Positions 1 to 8,721 are shown, counted from the first letter of the stretch. The stretch: DNA of 64,000 nucleotides from Bacteroidales bacterium (GCA_023227835.1 JALOCI010000005.1:1-64000); one strand, 5' to 3'. The notes: generated by a model not told the origin, from the sequence alone. Numbers and translations: made by a program.

Positions 1-48
1 TCAGCGGGGTTTAGCCCGCGAAATTACGAACTCATTTCAAATCGAAGT

Positions 49-117
49 TGTCAAAGAACTGATATAAATTATATGATATTAATAAGTTACAAGCGCAGAT
101 GCGTCGCTTAACGCATC
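49..117 (-). other. Possible boxA-like motif and hairpin at left edge
   Basis: Read on the minus strand, positions 60-49 give AGTTCTTTGACA, which resembles the boxA antitermination element found in front of rRNA operons. Positions 98-104 and 111-117 form a perfect 7-bp hairpin (GATGCGT / ACGCATC). If the boxA reading is right, a minus-strand rRNA operon would lie just left of the window. No rRNA sequence is visible here, so this is a weak call. Confidence 0.25.
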
Positions 118-134
118 ACTAGTATTCTGTTATA

Positions 135-566
135 ATGGTTTTTATTACGTTGACTCAGTGTGTAAATAACAACGAGAAAAAAGCCTTAAGTATTCCAAGT
201 CAACATGTTATAAATGAGAAAATTCATTATGATAACAGAGAATTGACATTTGTTCAAGACCTTCTTGACTCAACCAACTTGATAAAGGGTAAAGTTTATG
301 TTGAATTTATTAATGACTCAGTTTTTAAAAGATTATACATTTTTGAGGGGAAAGAACTAAAATATTTTGTGGGAGATGGAAAACTGACAAATTTTATTGA
401 CACAGTGGATGCTATCGAAGATTATTACGGATTTAGATTTATTGAACAAAGTAAAAATTCTATCGGAATTGAAATTACTGATAAAAAGGGAAATGGTTGT
501 TCTGACTCCTGGAGTATTAAATATATTGAAGAGAGAAAAGTATTCGATAATCCATTTAGATTTTAA
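135..566 (+). CDS. Hypothetical lipoprotein-like protein, 143 aa
   Basis: I do not recognise a family. The N-terminus MVFITLTQC is a short hydrophobic stretch ending in Cys and could be a minimal lipoprotein signal. It is shorter than usual, so the true start may be elsewhere or the protein may be N-terminally shortened. The rest is a mixed, charged, soluble-looking protein with no obvious repeats or metal motifs, ending in FDNPFRF. It is AT-rich, like the next gene, and sits alone in front of the esterase gene with 162 bases between them. No operon partner is evident. The reading frame looks real from its length and composition, but the function is unknown. Confidence 0.55.
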   Translation: MVFITLTQCVNNNEKKALSIPSQHVINEKIHYDNRELTFVQDLLDSTNLIKGKVYVEFINDSVFKRLYIFEGKELKYFVGDGKLTNFIDTVDAIEDYYGFRFIEQSKNSIGIEITDKKGNGCSDSWSIKYIEERKVFDNPFRF

Positions 567-728
567 TAAACCACAAAACACGAACCTCAAATTTATTACA
601 TGGGTTGATGACGGTTTGGAATGTTCATGGCTTTTGGCTAACTTTTCTGTCGTGTGACAGAGAATCATTCTCAAACTCCCACACATGGAAAAATTTGCAC
701 AACGTTGGTAACCATAAAGGGATGATTT

Positions 729-2018
729 ATGAAGGTATTTAGGATATTTATTTTATTTATAATTATTTGTTCCTGTACAACGAATGAGGAAAAGACTCTA
801 CAATTTAGAGAAATCAAATCGCCTAGCAAGTCAGTTAGTCCAATGATTGCCAGGTGGAATAATCTGAATAATGCTGACCTGAACAAAAAAGTAGATTTGT
901 TTTTCAAGAATCATAAGAAGTTTCCTTTGATAGAAAAAGATTCTCTTTACGATGATTATCTCTATATTACGTTCATTTACAGGGATACATCAAAGAATAT
1001 AACAGTTGAATTTGACATCTTTGGTAACTATGATGACAGAAACCTTGGAGACAGGAAACTAAAAAGATTAAAGAATACGGGTTTATTTTATCGCACCTAT
1101 TATATGCCCAATGATATTTGCTTCTCATATCGCTTTGTTGTTTATGACACTATAAGTAATACCAAAGAGTTTTTTCCTGATCCATTAAATGACAACAGAA
1201 ATCCTACGGGAGAAGAAAAGGATTACAGTTGGTCCGTACTCGATTTACGAAATAATGAAGATTCTCTGTACAAAAAGAAATATTATGATGTAAAAAGTCA
1301 GTTGATTAAGGTCGCTTATACCAGCACCATATTAAAAAACACACGAGACATTACTGTTTATTTGCCTGAAGGGTACGATAAGAATATACCACATGGATAT
1401 CCCACAATTTACCTTTTCGACTCATTTATTTATTTAAACCGGATCGAAGTACCGAATGTTTTGGACAATATGATCAGGGAAAAAAGAATTGAGCCCATGA
1501 TAGCAGTTTTTATAGATAATCCAACTAAAGAACTCAGGGATAAAGAACTCCCTTTGAATTTTGCGTTTAAAGATTTTGTTGTAAAAGAATTAGTGCCATA
1601 TATTCGTTCAAATTGGAATGTGACTGAAATCCCGGAAAAGACAATTATTGGCGGAATGAGCTATGGTGGTCTTTCAGCGGGTTTTTGTGCATTTTATCAT
1701 GATTCCATTTTCGGTAATGTTTTATCGCAAAGTGGTTCTTTCTGGAGAGATACTGTAATTGAAGAACCACCTATTAACTGGCACCGTTCAGATTGGCTGA
1801 TAAAACAATTTCAAACCAGCGACAAAAAAAATATCAGATTTTATTTGGGCTGGGGTCTTCAAGAGCCTATAATTCTAAACTCAAACCGAAAATTTACCCG
1901 GGTTTTGGATAGATTAGAATATAATTACAAATTTTCAGAGTTTAACGGCTGGCATGACTGGTCAAATTCAAGAAAATCTTTTCCAGTTGGATTAAAATAT
2001 TTGATGGAGAATAAATAA
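729..2018 (+). CDS. Putative esterase lipoprotein (enterochelin esterase / PF00756-like)
   Basis: 429 aa. The first 16 residues are a hydrophobic signal ending in SC at residues 15-16 (ICSC), a lipobox, so the protein is probably anchored to a membrane. Residues about 40-150 look like the beta-rich N-terminal carbohydrate-binding-like domain of enterochelin-esterase relatives. Residues about 190-429 form an alpha/beta-hydrolase with the nucleophile elbow GGMSYGG (Ser near residue 315) and a C-terminal GWHDWSNSR that supplies the probable catalytic His. Family members hydrolyse siderophore, acetyl-sugar or feruloyl esters. The substrate cannot be read from sequence. The nearest genes are unrelated, so context does not help. 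The fold call is firm; the precise reaction is open. Confidence 0.8.
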   Translation: MKVFRIFILFIIICSCTTNEEKTLQFREIKSPSKSVSPMIARWNNLNNADLNKKVDLFFKNHKKFPLIEKDSLYDDYLYITFIYRDTSKNITVEFDIFGNYDDRNLGDRKLKRLKNTGLFYRTYYMPNDICFSYRFVVYDTISNTKEFFPDPLNDNRNPTGEEKDYSWSVLDLRNNEDSLYKKKYYDVKSQLIKVAYTSTILKNTRDITVYLPEGYDKNIPHGYPTIYLFDSFIYLNRIEVPNVLDNMIREKRIEPMIAVFIDNPTKELRDKELPLNFAFKDFVVKELVPYIRSNWNVTEIPEKTIIGGMSYGGLSAGFCAFYHDSIFGNVLSQSGSFWRDTVIEEPPINWHRSDWLIKQFQTSDKKNIRFYLGWGLQEPIILNSNRKFTRVLDRLEYNYKFSEFNGWHDWSNSRKSFPVGLKYLMENK

Positions 2019-2097
2019 TTACTGTTGTCTGGCAGACTTATTTTGGACTACTATCAGAATTCTTATCTGCCAGGTTGACAAATCGTGAATACGTTCA

Positions 2098-2393
2098 CCA
2101 AATGTTATTGTATTTGAAATAAAAACAAACAGGAAGATTTATTTCTACGACAACGGCAAAAGAAATGTTATTATCGGTATATTCAATCCAATTGAACCCC
2201 GCACTTACTTTTGGAGAACCCGGCAACAGCAGGAGGTGGATTTTGTCGAAGATAATAACGGAAAGGCTTATGGTATTGAATTTAAATGGCAAAAAAGAAG
2301 ACCCAAAATCTTCCTAAGTCATTTACTGCAACTTATAACTCAGAAGCAAAGATAATTGACAGGGAAAATTTCAGGGTATTTGTCAAAATATAG
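2098..2393 (+). pseudogene. Remnant of a DUF4143-type AAA ATPase (C-terminal piece, frameshifted)
   Basis: Translating from 2101 gives IKTNRKIYFYDNGKRN then YFWRTRQQQEVDFVE and IEFKW, the hallmark C-terminal sequence of the Bacteroidetes AAA+ ATPases that carry DUF4143. About 2289 the frame shifts and continues as KKTQNLPKSFTATYN...IIDRENFRVFVKI before the stop at 2391-2393. The stretch expected between FNPIE and YFWRT (roughly 60 residues, with the GALWEN motif) is missing, and there is no N-terminal ATPase domain. This is a decayed fragment with at least one deletion and one frameshift, and it fills the space between the esterase and the S41 peptidase. Confidence 0.75.
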
Positions 2394-2398
2394 AGAGA

Positions 2399-2429
2399 TT
2401 TTGAGGCGGACCTTTTTTTTATAACTTTG
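2399..2429 (+). promoter_or_regulatory. Candidate Bacteroidetes promoter for the S41 peptidase
   Basis: A -33-like TTTTG at 2399-2403 is followed after 18 bases by TAACTTTG at 2422-2429, matching the -7 consensus TAnnTTTG. It lies 75 bases upstream of the preferred start at 2505. Confidence 0.4.
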
Positions 2430-2504
2430 AATCTGAAAATGAGAAATCTACAATTTTCAGGTGAGGCAGGATTGCGAATCATTTTATTAGAATTGTTTAA
2501 AATT

Positions 2505-3926
2505 ATGAAAAGACTTTTTTTGACGCTGGTTTTTGTGGGATTGGTTTGTGAGGGAGCGATGGCGCAGGGTGGGGTGAAAGCTTTGGGTGTTGTAAGTGGT
2601 CCGCGTGTTGTTAGTACGGTTCCGGCTTTTGGTGATTGTGAGGTTGATCCGGGATTGACTAAGATTGTTATCAGATTTGACCAGGATATGATGCCATCTT
2701 ATTCTGTAATGAACAGTGATAATTTTCCTCAGGTTACGGGTAAGCCTGTGTGGGATGATAAAAGGACTCTCTCGATTCCGGTAAAGTTATTTCCGGGTAA
2801 GCTGTATACTATGCAGCTTAATAGCTCCAGAACGTGGGGTTTCAGTAATCTTGAGGGTGTTCCGCTTAACCCGGTGGATCTGTTGTTTCAGACTAAACCT
2901 GCTTCTAATAACACTACACCGGCATCTGATGACCCTACTTCTGCTTCTAATAACTCTGCTTCTTCGATGACAAAGCTTAACAAAAAATCTTTTGCCGAGT
3001 TTAAGAAGTTTTTTCCGAAAGAGTATTCCTATGCTTCTTTAAAAGGGTTGGACTGGAATGCTTTGTTGAAGGAGTCTAAGGATGAGCTTGTGAATTCTAA
3101 AACTAACACTGAGTTTGCGCTGAAACTGATTAAGTTGTTGCGCAAGTCGGATGATGCTCATTTGTGGATTGATGTTGACGGGAAGCGGTTCGAGACGGGT
3201 AAGATAAAGCCGATTGAGGAGAATGTTAATATGAACCATCTTTTCACTCTGTTGCAGAACAGAAGGGTAGGTGATAATTTAATGTCTGTTGCGGGTGAGA
3301 TTGACGGGGTGGGGTATATTGCGATCCGGGGCTGGACTGCTGATATAAACAAGTTTGTCTTTAAGACATGGGGAGACGAGAAGGACCCCGGTATTTCTAT
3401 TGATGATGTTATGCGAAATTTTTCAGACTATTCTGATCTGATAATTGATGTCAGGGAGAACTCCGGTGGGAATGAGGCTTACGCAAAGAATTTTGCCTCT
3501 TATTTTATAAAGGATTCTGTTACTTTTGAGAAGGTGGTCTGTTATAATGAGAAGAGCGGCCTGATTGATTTTGTGCATTATAAGAAGCTATATCCAAATA
3601 AAAAGGGGCTGAATTACTCAGGGAATATTTATGTGTTATCCGGTCCTGTCGTTATGAGCAGCAATGAGTCGTTCGTTTTGATGATGAAGCAGATTCCGAA
3701 TGCTAAGGTGGTCGGTATGAAAACTTATGGCAGTTCGGGAAATCCTGTGCCTCATAAGTTGTCTAACGGGGTAACTGTTTTTTTGCCCTCATGGCAGGCT
3801 TACACGCTTGACGGGAAGCTGATTGAGGGTTGTGGCGTCGAGCCTGATATTGAGATTGTTACTTCTAGAAAGGATTTTGAAAAGGAGGATATCCTTATCC
3901 GGAAGGTCCTGAAAATGATAAAGTAA
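2505..3926 (+). CDS. S41-family C-terminal-processing peptidase with Ig-like N-terminal domain
   Basis: 473 aa from the ATG at 2505. The longer frame from 2427 would put a non-signal stretch before the clear signal peptide MKRLFLTLVFVGLVCEGAMA, so 2505 is preferred. After the signal, residues about 25-120 (VVSTVPAFGDCEVDPGLTKI) resemble a bacterial Ig-like Big_5 domain. A Ser/Asn/Thr-rich linker follows, then the S41 protease domain (about 150-473) with IIDVRENSGGNE and the serine-containing motif VVMSSNESFV plus the downstream GMKTYGSSGNP. The protein should be exported to the periplasm or cell surface and cleave protein C-termini. A second, unrelated-looking S41 peptidase lies at 26.7 kb. 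The gene is monocistronic, and a heptamer repeat tract follows its stop codon. Confidence 0.85.
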   Translation: MKRLFLTLVFVGLVCEGAMAQGGVKALGVVSGPRVVSTVPAFGDCEVDPGLTKIVIRFDQDMMPSYSVMNSDNFPQVTGKPVWDDKRTLSIPVKLFPGKLYTMQLNSSRTWGFSNLEGVPLNPVDLLFQTKPASNNTTPASDDPTSASNNSASSMTKLNKKSFAEFKKFFPKEYSYASLKGLDWNALLKESKDELVNSKTNTEFALKLIKLLRKSDDAHLWIDVDGKRFETGKIKPIEENVNMNHLFTLLQNRRVGDNLMSVAGEIDGVGYIAIRGWTADINKFVFKTWGDEKDPGISIDDVMRNFSDYSDLIIDVRENSGGNEAYAKNFASYFIKDSVTFEKVVCYNEKSGLIDFVHYKKLYPNKKGLNYSGNIYVLSGPVVMSSNESFVLMMKQIPNAKVVGMKTYGSSGNPVPHKLSNGVTVFLPSWQAYTLDGKLIEGCGVEPDIEIVTSRKDFEKEDILIRKVLKMIK

Positions 3927-3930
3927 ATCA

Positions 3931-4010
3931 CCCACTTTTCACTTTTCCCTTCTCACTTTTCCCTTCTCACTTTTCCCTTTTCACTCATCCCTCATCACTT
4001 TTAACTTTTT
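3931..4010 (+). repeat. Heptamer-type repeat tract (TTnACT units), copy 1
   Basis: The tract consists of degenerate 7-base units such as CACTTTT and CCCTTCT on a strand that is almost free of G. It begins within 10 bases after the stop codon of the S41 peptidase and contains ACTCATCCCTC near its end. A second tract with the same units and the same ACTCATCCCTC lies at 12371-12456 in the opposite orientation, also just after a stop codon. Confidence 0.75.
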
Positions 4011-4023
4011 TCAAACCTTATTC

Positions 4024-4059
4024 TTTTTTTGTTGATTATTAATTTTATATATACATTTG
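4024..4059 (+). promoter_or_regulatory. Promoter of the SPFH-RHH operon
   Basis: TTTTTTTG (4024-4031) and TACATTTG (4052-4059) fit the Bacteroidetes -33 and -7 elements, with a 20-base spacer. The -7 element runs directly into the inverted repeat at 4058-4091. Confidence 0.6.
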
Positions 4060-4091
4060 TGATATTAAAATAATATCATATAAATATCACA
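4058..4091 (+). promoter_or_regulatory. Inverted-repeat operator candidate upstream of the SPFH gene
   Basis: TGTGATATT (4058-4066) and AATATCACA (4083-4091) are exact reverse complements. Between them lies a second perfect repeat, TGATATTA (4060-4067) with TAATATCA (4071-4078). The array starts inside the -7 element and ends four bases before the ATG at 4095. A repressor bound here would block initiation. The ribbon-helix-helix protein encoded at 4953-5123 is the obvious candidate, which is an inference from operon structure. Confidence 0.5.
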
Positions 4092-4094
4092 ATC

Positions 4095-4949
4095 ATGAAA
4101 ACTGAAAAAAGTCTTAATCCGCTGAATGGATACATTGCATTGTCAGTCTTGTTAATTCTGTGTGTTGGAATTATTGTTCTCTTTATAAATGGTTATAGTT
4201 TGTTGCCCGGGTTATTAATTCTGGGCTGGGTGTTTCTGGCGGGGGGATTGGTTATTGTGAGTCCCAATAATTCAAAAGTGCTGCTGTTGTTCGGTGCTTA
4301 TAAGGGCAGTATCAAGCAAAATGGATTATTCTGGGTTTTCCCGTTATTCTTAAGATCTTCTATTTCCTTAAGAGCGAGGAATCTGGAGAGTGAAAAGATA
4401 AAGGTGAATGACAAGCTGGGAAATCCTATTATGATAAGTGTAATTCTTGTATGGCGTGTGAATGATACTTTCAAGGCAGCATTTGAAGTAGATAATTATG
4501 AGAATTTTGTGAAGATTCAGACGGACTCTGCGGTCAGAAAATTAGCCGGATCTTATCCGTATGACCATTTTGAAGATGAAAAGGCAACTATTACTTTGAG
4601 CACAAATTTTGAAGATGTAAATAAGACTCTTGAAAATGAGATTATGGAAAGGCTGAAAATCGCAGGTATTGATGTTATAGAGGCCCGGATAGGTTATTTG
4701 GCGTATGCCCCTGAGATAGCACATTCGATGTTGAGGAGGCAACAGGCCTCTGCGGTTGTCGCTGCAAGACATAAAATTGTTGAAGGTGCGGTCGGGATGG
4801 TTGAAAGTGCTCTGAATCTATTATCTACAAAAAAGATTATAGATCTGGACGAGGAGAAAAAAGCTGCAATGGTAAGCAATTTAATGGTTGTCCTTTGCGG
4901 GGACAAGGATACTGAGCCGGTAATCAATACAGGTACATTAAATCATTAG
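4095..4949 (+). CDS. SPFH/band 7 domain membrane protein
   Basis: 284 aa. Two adjacent hydrophobic segments at about 13-33 and 36-55 anchor the protein. The SPFH (stomatin/prohibitin/flotillin) domain follows at about 60-220, with the typical start SPNNSKVLLLFGAYKGSI, then LRARNLESEKIKVNDKLGNPI and VEVDNYENFVKIQTDSAVR-like residues. The C-terminus is helical (AARHKIVEGAVGMVESAL). SPFH proteins scaffold membrane microdomains or control membrane proteases. The next gene, 3 bases downstream, encodes an Arc-like DNA-binding protein, a pairing I recall from many Bacteroidetes genomes. The start follows a clear promoter and operator. The specific cellular role is unknown. Confidence 0.85.
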   Translation: MKTEKSLNPLNGYIALSVLLILCVGIIVLFINGYSLLPGLLILGWVFLAGGLVIVSPNNSKVLLLFGAYKGSIKQNGLFWVFPLFLRSSISLRARNLESEKIKVNDKLGNPIMISVILVWRVNDTFKAAFEVDNYENFVKIQTDSAVRKLAGSYPYDHFEDEKATITLSTNFEDVNKTLENEIMERLKIAGIDVIEARIGYLAYAPEIAHSMLRRQQASAVVAARHKIVEGAVGMVESALNLLSTKKIIDLDEEKKAAMVSNLMVVLCGDKDTEPVINTGTLNH

Positions 4950-4952
4950 AAT

Positions 4953-5123
4953 ATGGCCGAAAAGAAATCTTTTGCATTAAGGATTGATTCGGAAACCATG
5001 AAAGCGATTGAAAAATGGGCTGCCGATGAATTCAGGAGTGTTAATGGTCAGATTGAGTGGATGCTGAATAAGAGTCTGAGTGATTCTGGTCGCTTAAAAC
5101 GCAAAAGTGAAAAGAGCGAATAA
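4953..5123 (+). CDS. Arc-like ribbon-helix-helix DNA-binding protein, 56 aa
   Basis: This small gene starts 3 bases after the SPFH stop and reads MAEKKSFALRIDSETMKAIEKWAADEF, then SVNGQIEWMLNKSL and a basic tail. The pattern FALRID (beta-strand), SETMKAIEKWAADEF (helix A), turn, VNGQIEWMLNKSL (helix B) is the Arc/MetJ ribbon-helix-helix fold. Such proteins bind palindromic operators as dimers of dimers. A palindromic array sits in the promoter of this same operon (4058-4091), so it may repress its own transcription. The weak hairpin at 5154-5192 may end the transcript. Fold confidence is high; target and partner function are inferred. Confidence 0.75.
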   Translation: MAEKKSFALRIDSETMKAIEKWAADEFRSVNGQIEWMLNKSLSDSGRLKRKSEKSE

Positions 5124-5153
5124 AGTGTAGCCTGATATCGCATGTCAAACATA

Positions 5154-5192
5154 GGGAGATAGGGGATTCATGTAATTCTCCGTCTCCCTTTT
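5154..5192 (+). terminator. Weak hairpin after the RHH gene
   Basis: GGGAGA (5154-5159) with the following AGGGGA can pair with TCTCC and GTCTCCC (5177-5188), followed by TTTT. The stem is imperfect and the T-run is short, so termination is plausible but not certain. Confidence 0.35.
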
Positions 5193-5291
5193 CCCTGGTT
5201 GGGTTGATAAAGTGTTAATATTTTTAGCAACAAGTCATTATGGGTGTTCGAAATTAGCACTACATTGCATCAAATTAAATATTATACGATT

Positions 5292-7508
5292 ATGAAATAT
5301 CTTCCTGTGAAACATCTTCTATTGGGGGTGTTACTTTTTTTGTTACTCGGATTGAACTCGGCCGGGGCTGAGGGGTTGAAAAAGAGAGATTTATACCAGC
5401 TTATAGAGAGGGTTATTCCGGGCAAATCGTCCCAGTTTGTTATCGGTGAGTTGAAGGGGGGTGATGAAAGGGAGATGTTTGAGTTAAGCGGCAAGGATGG
5501 GAAGATTGTAATTAAAGGGACCGGCGGACTTGCTGTTGCAAGGGGGTTCGGGTGGTATTTGAATAATTATTGTCACACTAAGGTTTCTTGGTATAAGGAT
5601 GATAAGGTCTCTCTCCCGGAAGTGTTGCCTGCGGTTGATACAGTGGTGACTCAGGAGTGTCGGTTTGAAAAGAGGTTTTTCCTGAACTATTGCACTTTCG
5701 GCTATACTATGCTGTGGTGGCAATGGGAAGATTGGGAGCGGTTTATTGACTGGATGGCCTTGAATGGTATCAATATGCCTTTGGCTATAACCGGTCAGGA
5801 GGCTGTATGGATGGAGGTGTGGAAGAGTCTCGGAATGAGTGAGGAACAGATAAGGGCTTATTTTACCGGCCCGGCTCATCTCCCTTGGCACAGAATGGGA
5901 AATCTGGATGGTTTTTTGGGCCCTTTGCCGCAGGATTATATTACGCATCAGCTGGAGTTGCAGAAGAAAATTCTGAAACGTGAGCGCTCTTTTGGGATGA
6001 CTCCTGTGCTTCCAGCGTTTGCCGGACATGTGCCTAAAGCAATTAAGGAGAGGTATCCGGATGCAAAGATTACCTGTATGGGCTCTTACGGTACAGGTGA
6101 TGAGTATAACGCCTTCTTCCTCGATCCTATGGATCCTCTGTTTATCAAGATTCAAAAGAGGTTTCTGGAGGTACAGACAAAGTATTTCGGGACTGACCAC
6201 TATTATGGTGCTGACCCTTTCAATGAGATGGACCCGCCTGAGACAACCCCTAAATATCTGGCAACTGTTTCAAAAACGATTTATGACGGAATGCAGAGTG
6301 TTGATCCTGATGCCGTGTGGGTTCAGATGGGGTGGACTTTCTACTATATGAAACTTTGGAAAGAGGATCCGGAGCGTTTGAGGGCAATGATACAGGCCGT
6401 GCCGGAGAATAAAATGATTATTCTGGATTATTTTGCCGAGGAGGAGGAGGTGTGGAGAAACACCAAGGCTTGGCACGGAGCTCCTTATATTTGGTGCTAT
6501 TTGGGCAATTTCGGCGGTAATACCGAGATGGCCGCTCCGATTATCAAGGTTGCAAAGAGACTTGCTGAGGCTGAGAGTGATCCGGCACACGGAAAGCTTT
6601 ATGGTATAGGCTCTACATTGGAGGGATTCGGTGTTAACAGGTTTATGTTTGAATGGCTTTTTGAATATGGATGGGACAAGAGTGTGGCAAATGTGGATGA
6701 ATGGTTGGCAGGATATGCAAAATCAAGAACCAGGAACAATGATCCTGTTGCAGAGGAGGCGTACAGAAGATTGGTACACCTTGTCTATAATGACCAGGTT
6801 TCAGGTGTGGCAACAGGCAGTTTGATGCAGACCCGTCCGATTTTGACAGGACTAAAGGGATACCAACGACCTAACAAGTATGATTACAAAGAGTTGGAAA
6901 ACATTTTGACTCTGATGTTGTCGGCTGACCAACAAAGTCTGCAAAGTGAAGAATATCAGAAGGATCTGGTCTTGGTTACAAAGCAGATTCTGGATAATAT
7001 GATCATTTCTGCCAGAAAGTCGGTAAATGATGCCTATGTTAATAAGGATTCACTGGAACTGGAAAAGCAAACGGCGGCTTTCCTAGGAATCCTGGATGAT
7101 CAGGACCGCTTGCTGGCAACGCAACCGGAGTTCCTGTTGGGGAAATGGATTGACGATGCGCATAAATTCGGTAATGATTCTCAAAGCAAGGCATATTATG
7201 AGAAAAACGGCCGAGTACTAATTACTACATGGGGAAATGAGGGTAATGGCATTATTGATTATGCAAGCCGGGATCTTTCAGGACTAATCTCATCTTACTA
7301 TAAGGTCAGATGGGAGATGTTCTTTAATAAGCTTAAGGCAAATCTTAAGAGCGGCGAACCATTGGACATGGACCAAATTGACAGGGAGATGGCCTCTTTT
7401 GAATGGAAATGGACAGGGCAGCAGCAAACTTTCAGCAACGAGCCTAAAGGTAACCCATTAGAAATAGTAAGAGAGATTCATAAAAAATATATCGGATTTA
7501 ATGACTGA
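5292..7508 (+). CDS. Alpha-N-acetylglucosaminidase (GH89)
   Basis: 738 aa from the ATG at 5292, chosen because it opens a clean signal peptide (MKYLPVKHLLLGVLLFLLLG...AGA); the upstream ATG at 5244 would bury it. The sequence matches the NAGLU/GH89 family throughout: an N-terminal domain with GWYLNNYCH, the TIM-barrel segments ALNGINMPLAITGQEAVW and HYYGADPFNEMDPPE, and a C-terminal helical domain (about 500-738). Acidic residues in NEMDPPE and in the later TLEGFG segment are positioned like the catalytic glutamates. The enzyme removes terminal alpha-linked GlcNAc, for example from mucin glycans or heparan fragments, probably in the periplasm. It is monocistronic. The length is normal for bacterial GH89. 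Confidence 0.93.
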   Translation: MKYLPVKHLLLGVLLFLLLGLNSAGAEGLKKRDLYQLIERVIPGKSSQFVIGELKGGDEREMFELSGKDGKIVIKGTGGLAVARGFGWYLNNYCHTKVSWYKDDKVSLPEVLPAVDTVVTQECRFEKRFFLNYCTFGYTMLWWQWEDWERFIDWMALNGINMPLAITGQEAVWMEVWKSLGMSEEQIRAYFTGPAHLPWHRMGNLDGFLGPLPQDYITHQLELQKKILKRERSFGMTPVLPAFAGHVPKAIKERYPDAKITCMGSYGTGDEYNAFFLDPMDPLFIKIQKRFLEVQTKYFGTDHYYGADPFNEMDPPETTPKYLATVSKTIYDGMQSVDPDAVWVQMGWTFYYMKLWKEDPERLRAMIQAVPENKMIILDYFAEEEEVWRNTKAWHGAPYIWCYLGNFGGNTEMAAPIIKVAKRLAEAESDPAHGKLYGIGSTLEGFGVNRFMFEWLFEYGWDKSVANVDEWLAGYAKSRTRNNDPVAEEAYRRLVHLVYNDQVSGVATGSLMQTRPILTGLKGYQRPNKYDYKELENILTLMLSADQQSLQSEEYQKDLVLVTKQILDNMIISARKSVNDAYVNKDSLELEKQTAAFLGILDDQDRLLATQPEFLLGKWIDDAHKFGNDSQSKAYYEKNGRVLITTWGNEGNGIIDYASRDLSGLISSYYKVRWEMFFNKLKANLKSGEPLDMDQIDREMASFEWKWTGQQQTFSNEPKGNPLEIVREIHKKYIGFND

Positions 7509-7641
7509 GTTTATTGATTATAATCAATTATCAGAGATTGCTGAAACATTTGACAACCTGTTATCAACAACTGCAGTGATTATTATTTCATAAAATACCT
7601 GATATTTGTAGTTCTTTATTACATAGTAACGGTTTATAATA

Positions 7642-8721
7642 ATGTACAGGAGAGTAGCGGTAAAGGTCGGCAGCAACGTGCTGGCCGGCGCAAATGGAGA
7701 TCTGGATGTGGGGAGGATTGGCCACATTGTTGATCAGATTGCAAATCTAAAGAGGTCGGGCACGGAAGTGGTGCTGATATCATCCGGAGCTGTGGCGGCC
7801 GGCAGGGCAAGAATTTCTCTCGACACAAAACTGGATACTGTTTCAGTAAGACAACTTTTCTCAGCTGTTGGTCAGGTTCGTCTTATGAATTGTTATTCAG
7901 ATAATTTTCACAGACATAATCTGTTTTGTGCGCAGATTCTTACAACTAAGGAAAATTTCAATGACAGAAGACATTACCTCAACATGAAGAGCTGTATTTC
8001 TACGGTTCTTGAGAATGGAGTAGTGCCTGTAGTTAATGAAAACGATACTATTTCTGTCACAGAGCTGATGTTTACTGATAACGACGAGTTGTCCGGGCTC
8101 ATTTCTTCAATGATGGATTGTGAAGCTTTGATTATTTTGTCAAATGTTGATGGTATTTTCACGGGCAAACCGGGTGAGGACGGCGCTTCTCTGATTCCTG
8201 AAATACCTGCCGGCAATAATTCGTTCAGATTGTGTATCTCTTCCGAGAAATCCGGATTCGGAAGAGGAGGTATGCAGACAAAGTACAATATCGCCAGAAA
8301 GGTTGCTCTTGAGGGAATCCCTGTTTTTATTGCAAATGGTAAGAGAGATGATATCATCTCAGACATTGTCAACGGTAAAGATGTGCCGTACACACTTTTT
8401 ACACCTAAGGAAAAAAGGTTAAAGGGCAATAAGAAATGGCTGGCACACTCGGAAAGTTTTGCAAAGGGCTATCTTGTTGTCAACAACGGGGCCAGAAATG
8501 CGCTGTATGATGATAGTGCAAATAGTTTGTTAATGGTGGGAGTTGTTAAAATAAGCGGATATTTTAAAGAGGGCGATATTATCGGGATAATGGACGAAAA
8601 AGGTACCCACCTTGGACTGGGGAGGTCAAGTTATAACTCGGAAGAGGCGGAAGCACTCATAGGAATACGGGATGCAAAACCGGTAATATTATACGACTAT
8701 ATGTACCTCTACGATTTTTAA
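7642..8721 (+). CDS. proB: Glutamate 5-kinase
   Basis: 359 aa. ProB phosphorylates L-glutamate to gamma-glutamyl phosphate, the first step of proline synthesis. The N-terminal amino acid kinase domain (about 1-250) begins RRVAVKVGSNVL and contains VVLISSGAVAAGR, VPVVNENDTISV, DNDELSG and the GRGGMQTK substrate motif. A C-terminal PUA domain (about 270-350) contains KGYLVVNNGARNAL. It is the first gene of a proB-proA operon, with 10 bases to proA. Residues that mediate proline feedback inhibition cannot be judged without alignment. The 30-codon frame directly upstream (7501-7593) shows no proline codons and is not taken as a leader. Confidence 0.96.
   Translation: MYRRVAVKVGSNVLAGANGDLDVGRIGHIVDQIANLKRSGTEVVLISSGAVAAGRARISLDTKLDTVSVRQLFSAVGQVRLMNCYSDNFHRHNLFCAQILTTKENFNDRRHYLNMKSCISTVLENGVVPVVNENDTISVTELMFTDNDELSGLISSMMDCEALIILSNVDGIFTGKPGEDGASLIPEIPAGNNSFRLCISSEKSGFGRGGMQTKYNIARKVALEGIPVFIANGKRDDIISDIVNGKDVPYTLFTPKEKRLKGNKKWLAHSESFAKGYLVVNNGARNALYDDSANSLLMVGVVKISGYFKEGDIIGIMDEKGTHLGLGRSSYNSEEAEALIGIRDAKPVILYDYMYLYDF

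Noticed and set aside
5484..6200. 238-aa minus frame inside the GH89 gene
   Set aside because: It lies wholly within a well-supported glycosidase gene and shows no recognisable domain.
7501..7593. 30-codon frame before proB as an attenuation leader
   Set aside because: It contains no Pro codons and no terminator follows it; the TTGATTATAATCAA palindrome (7514-7527) is left as an unproven operator.
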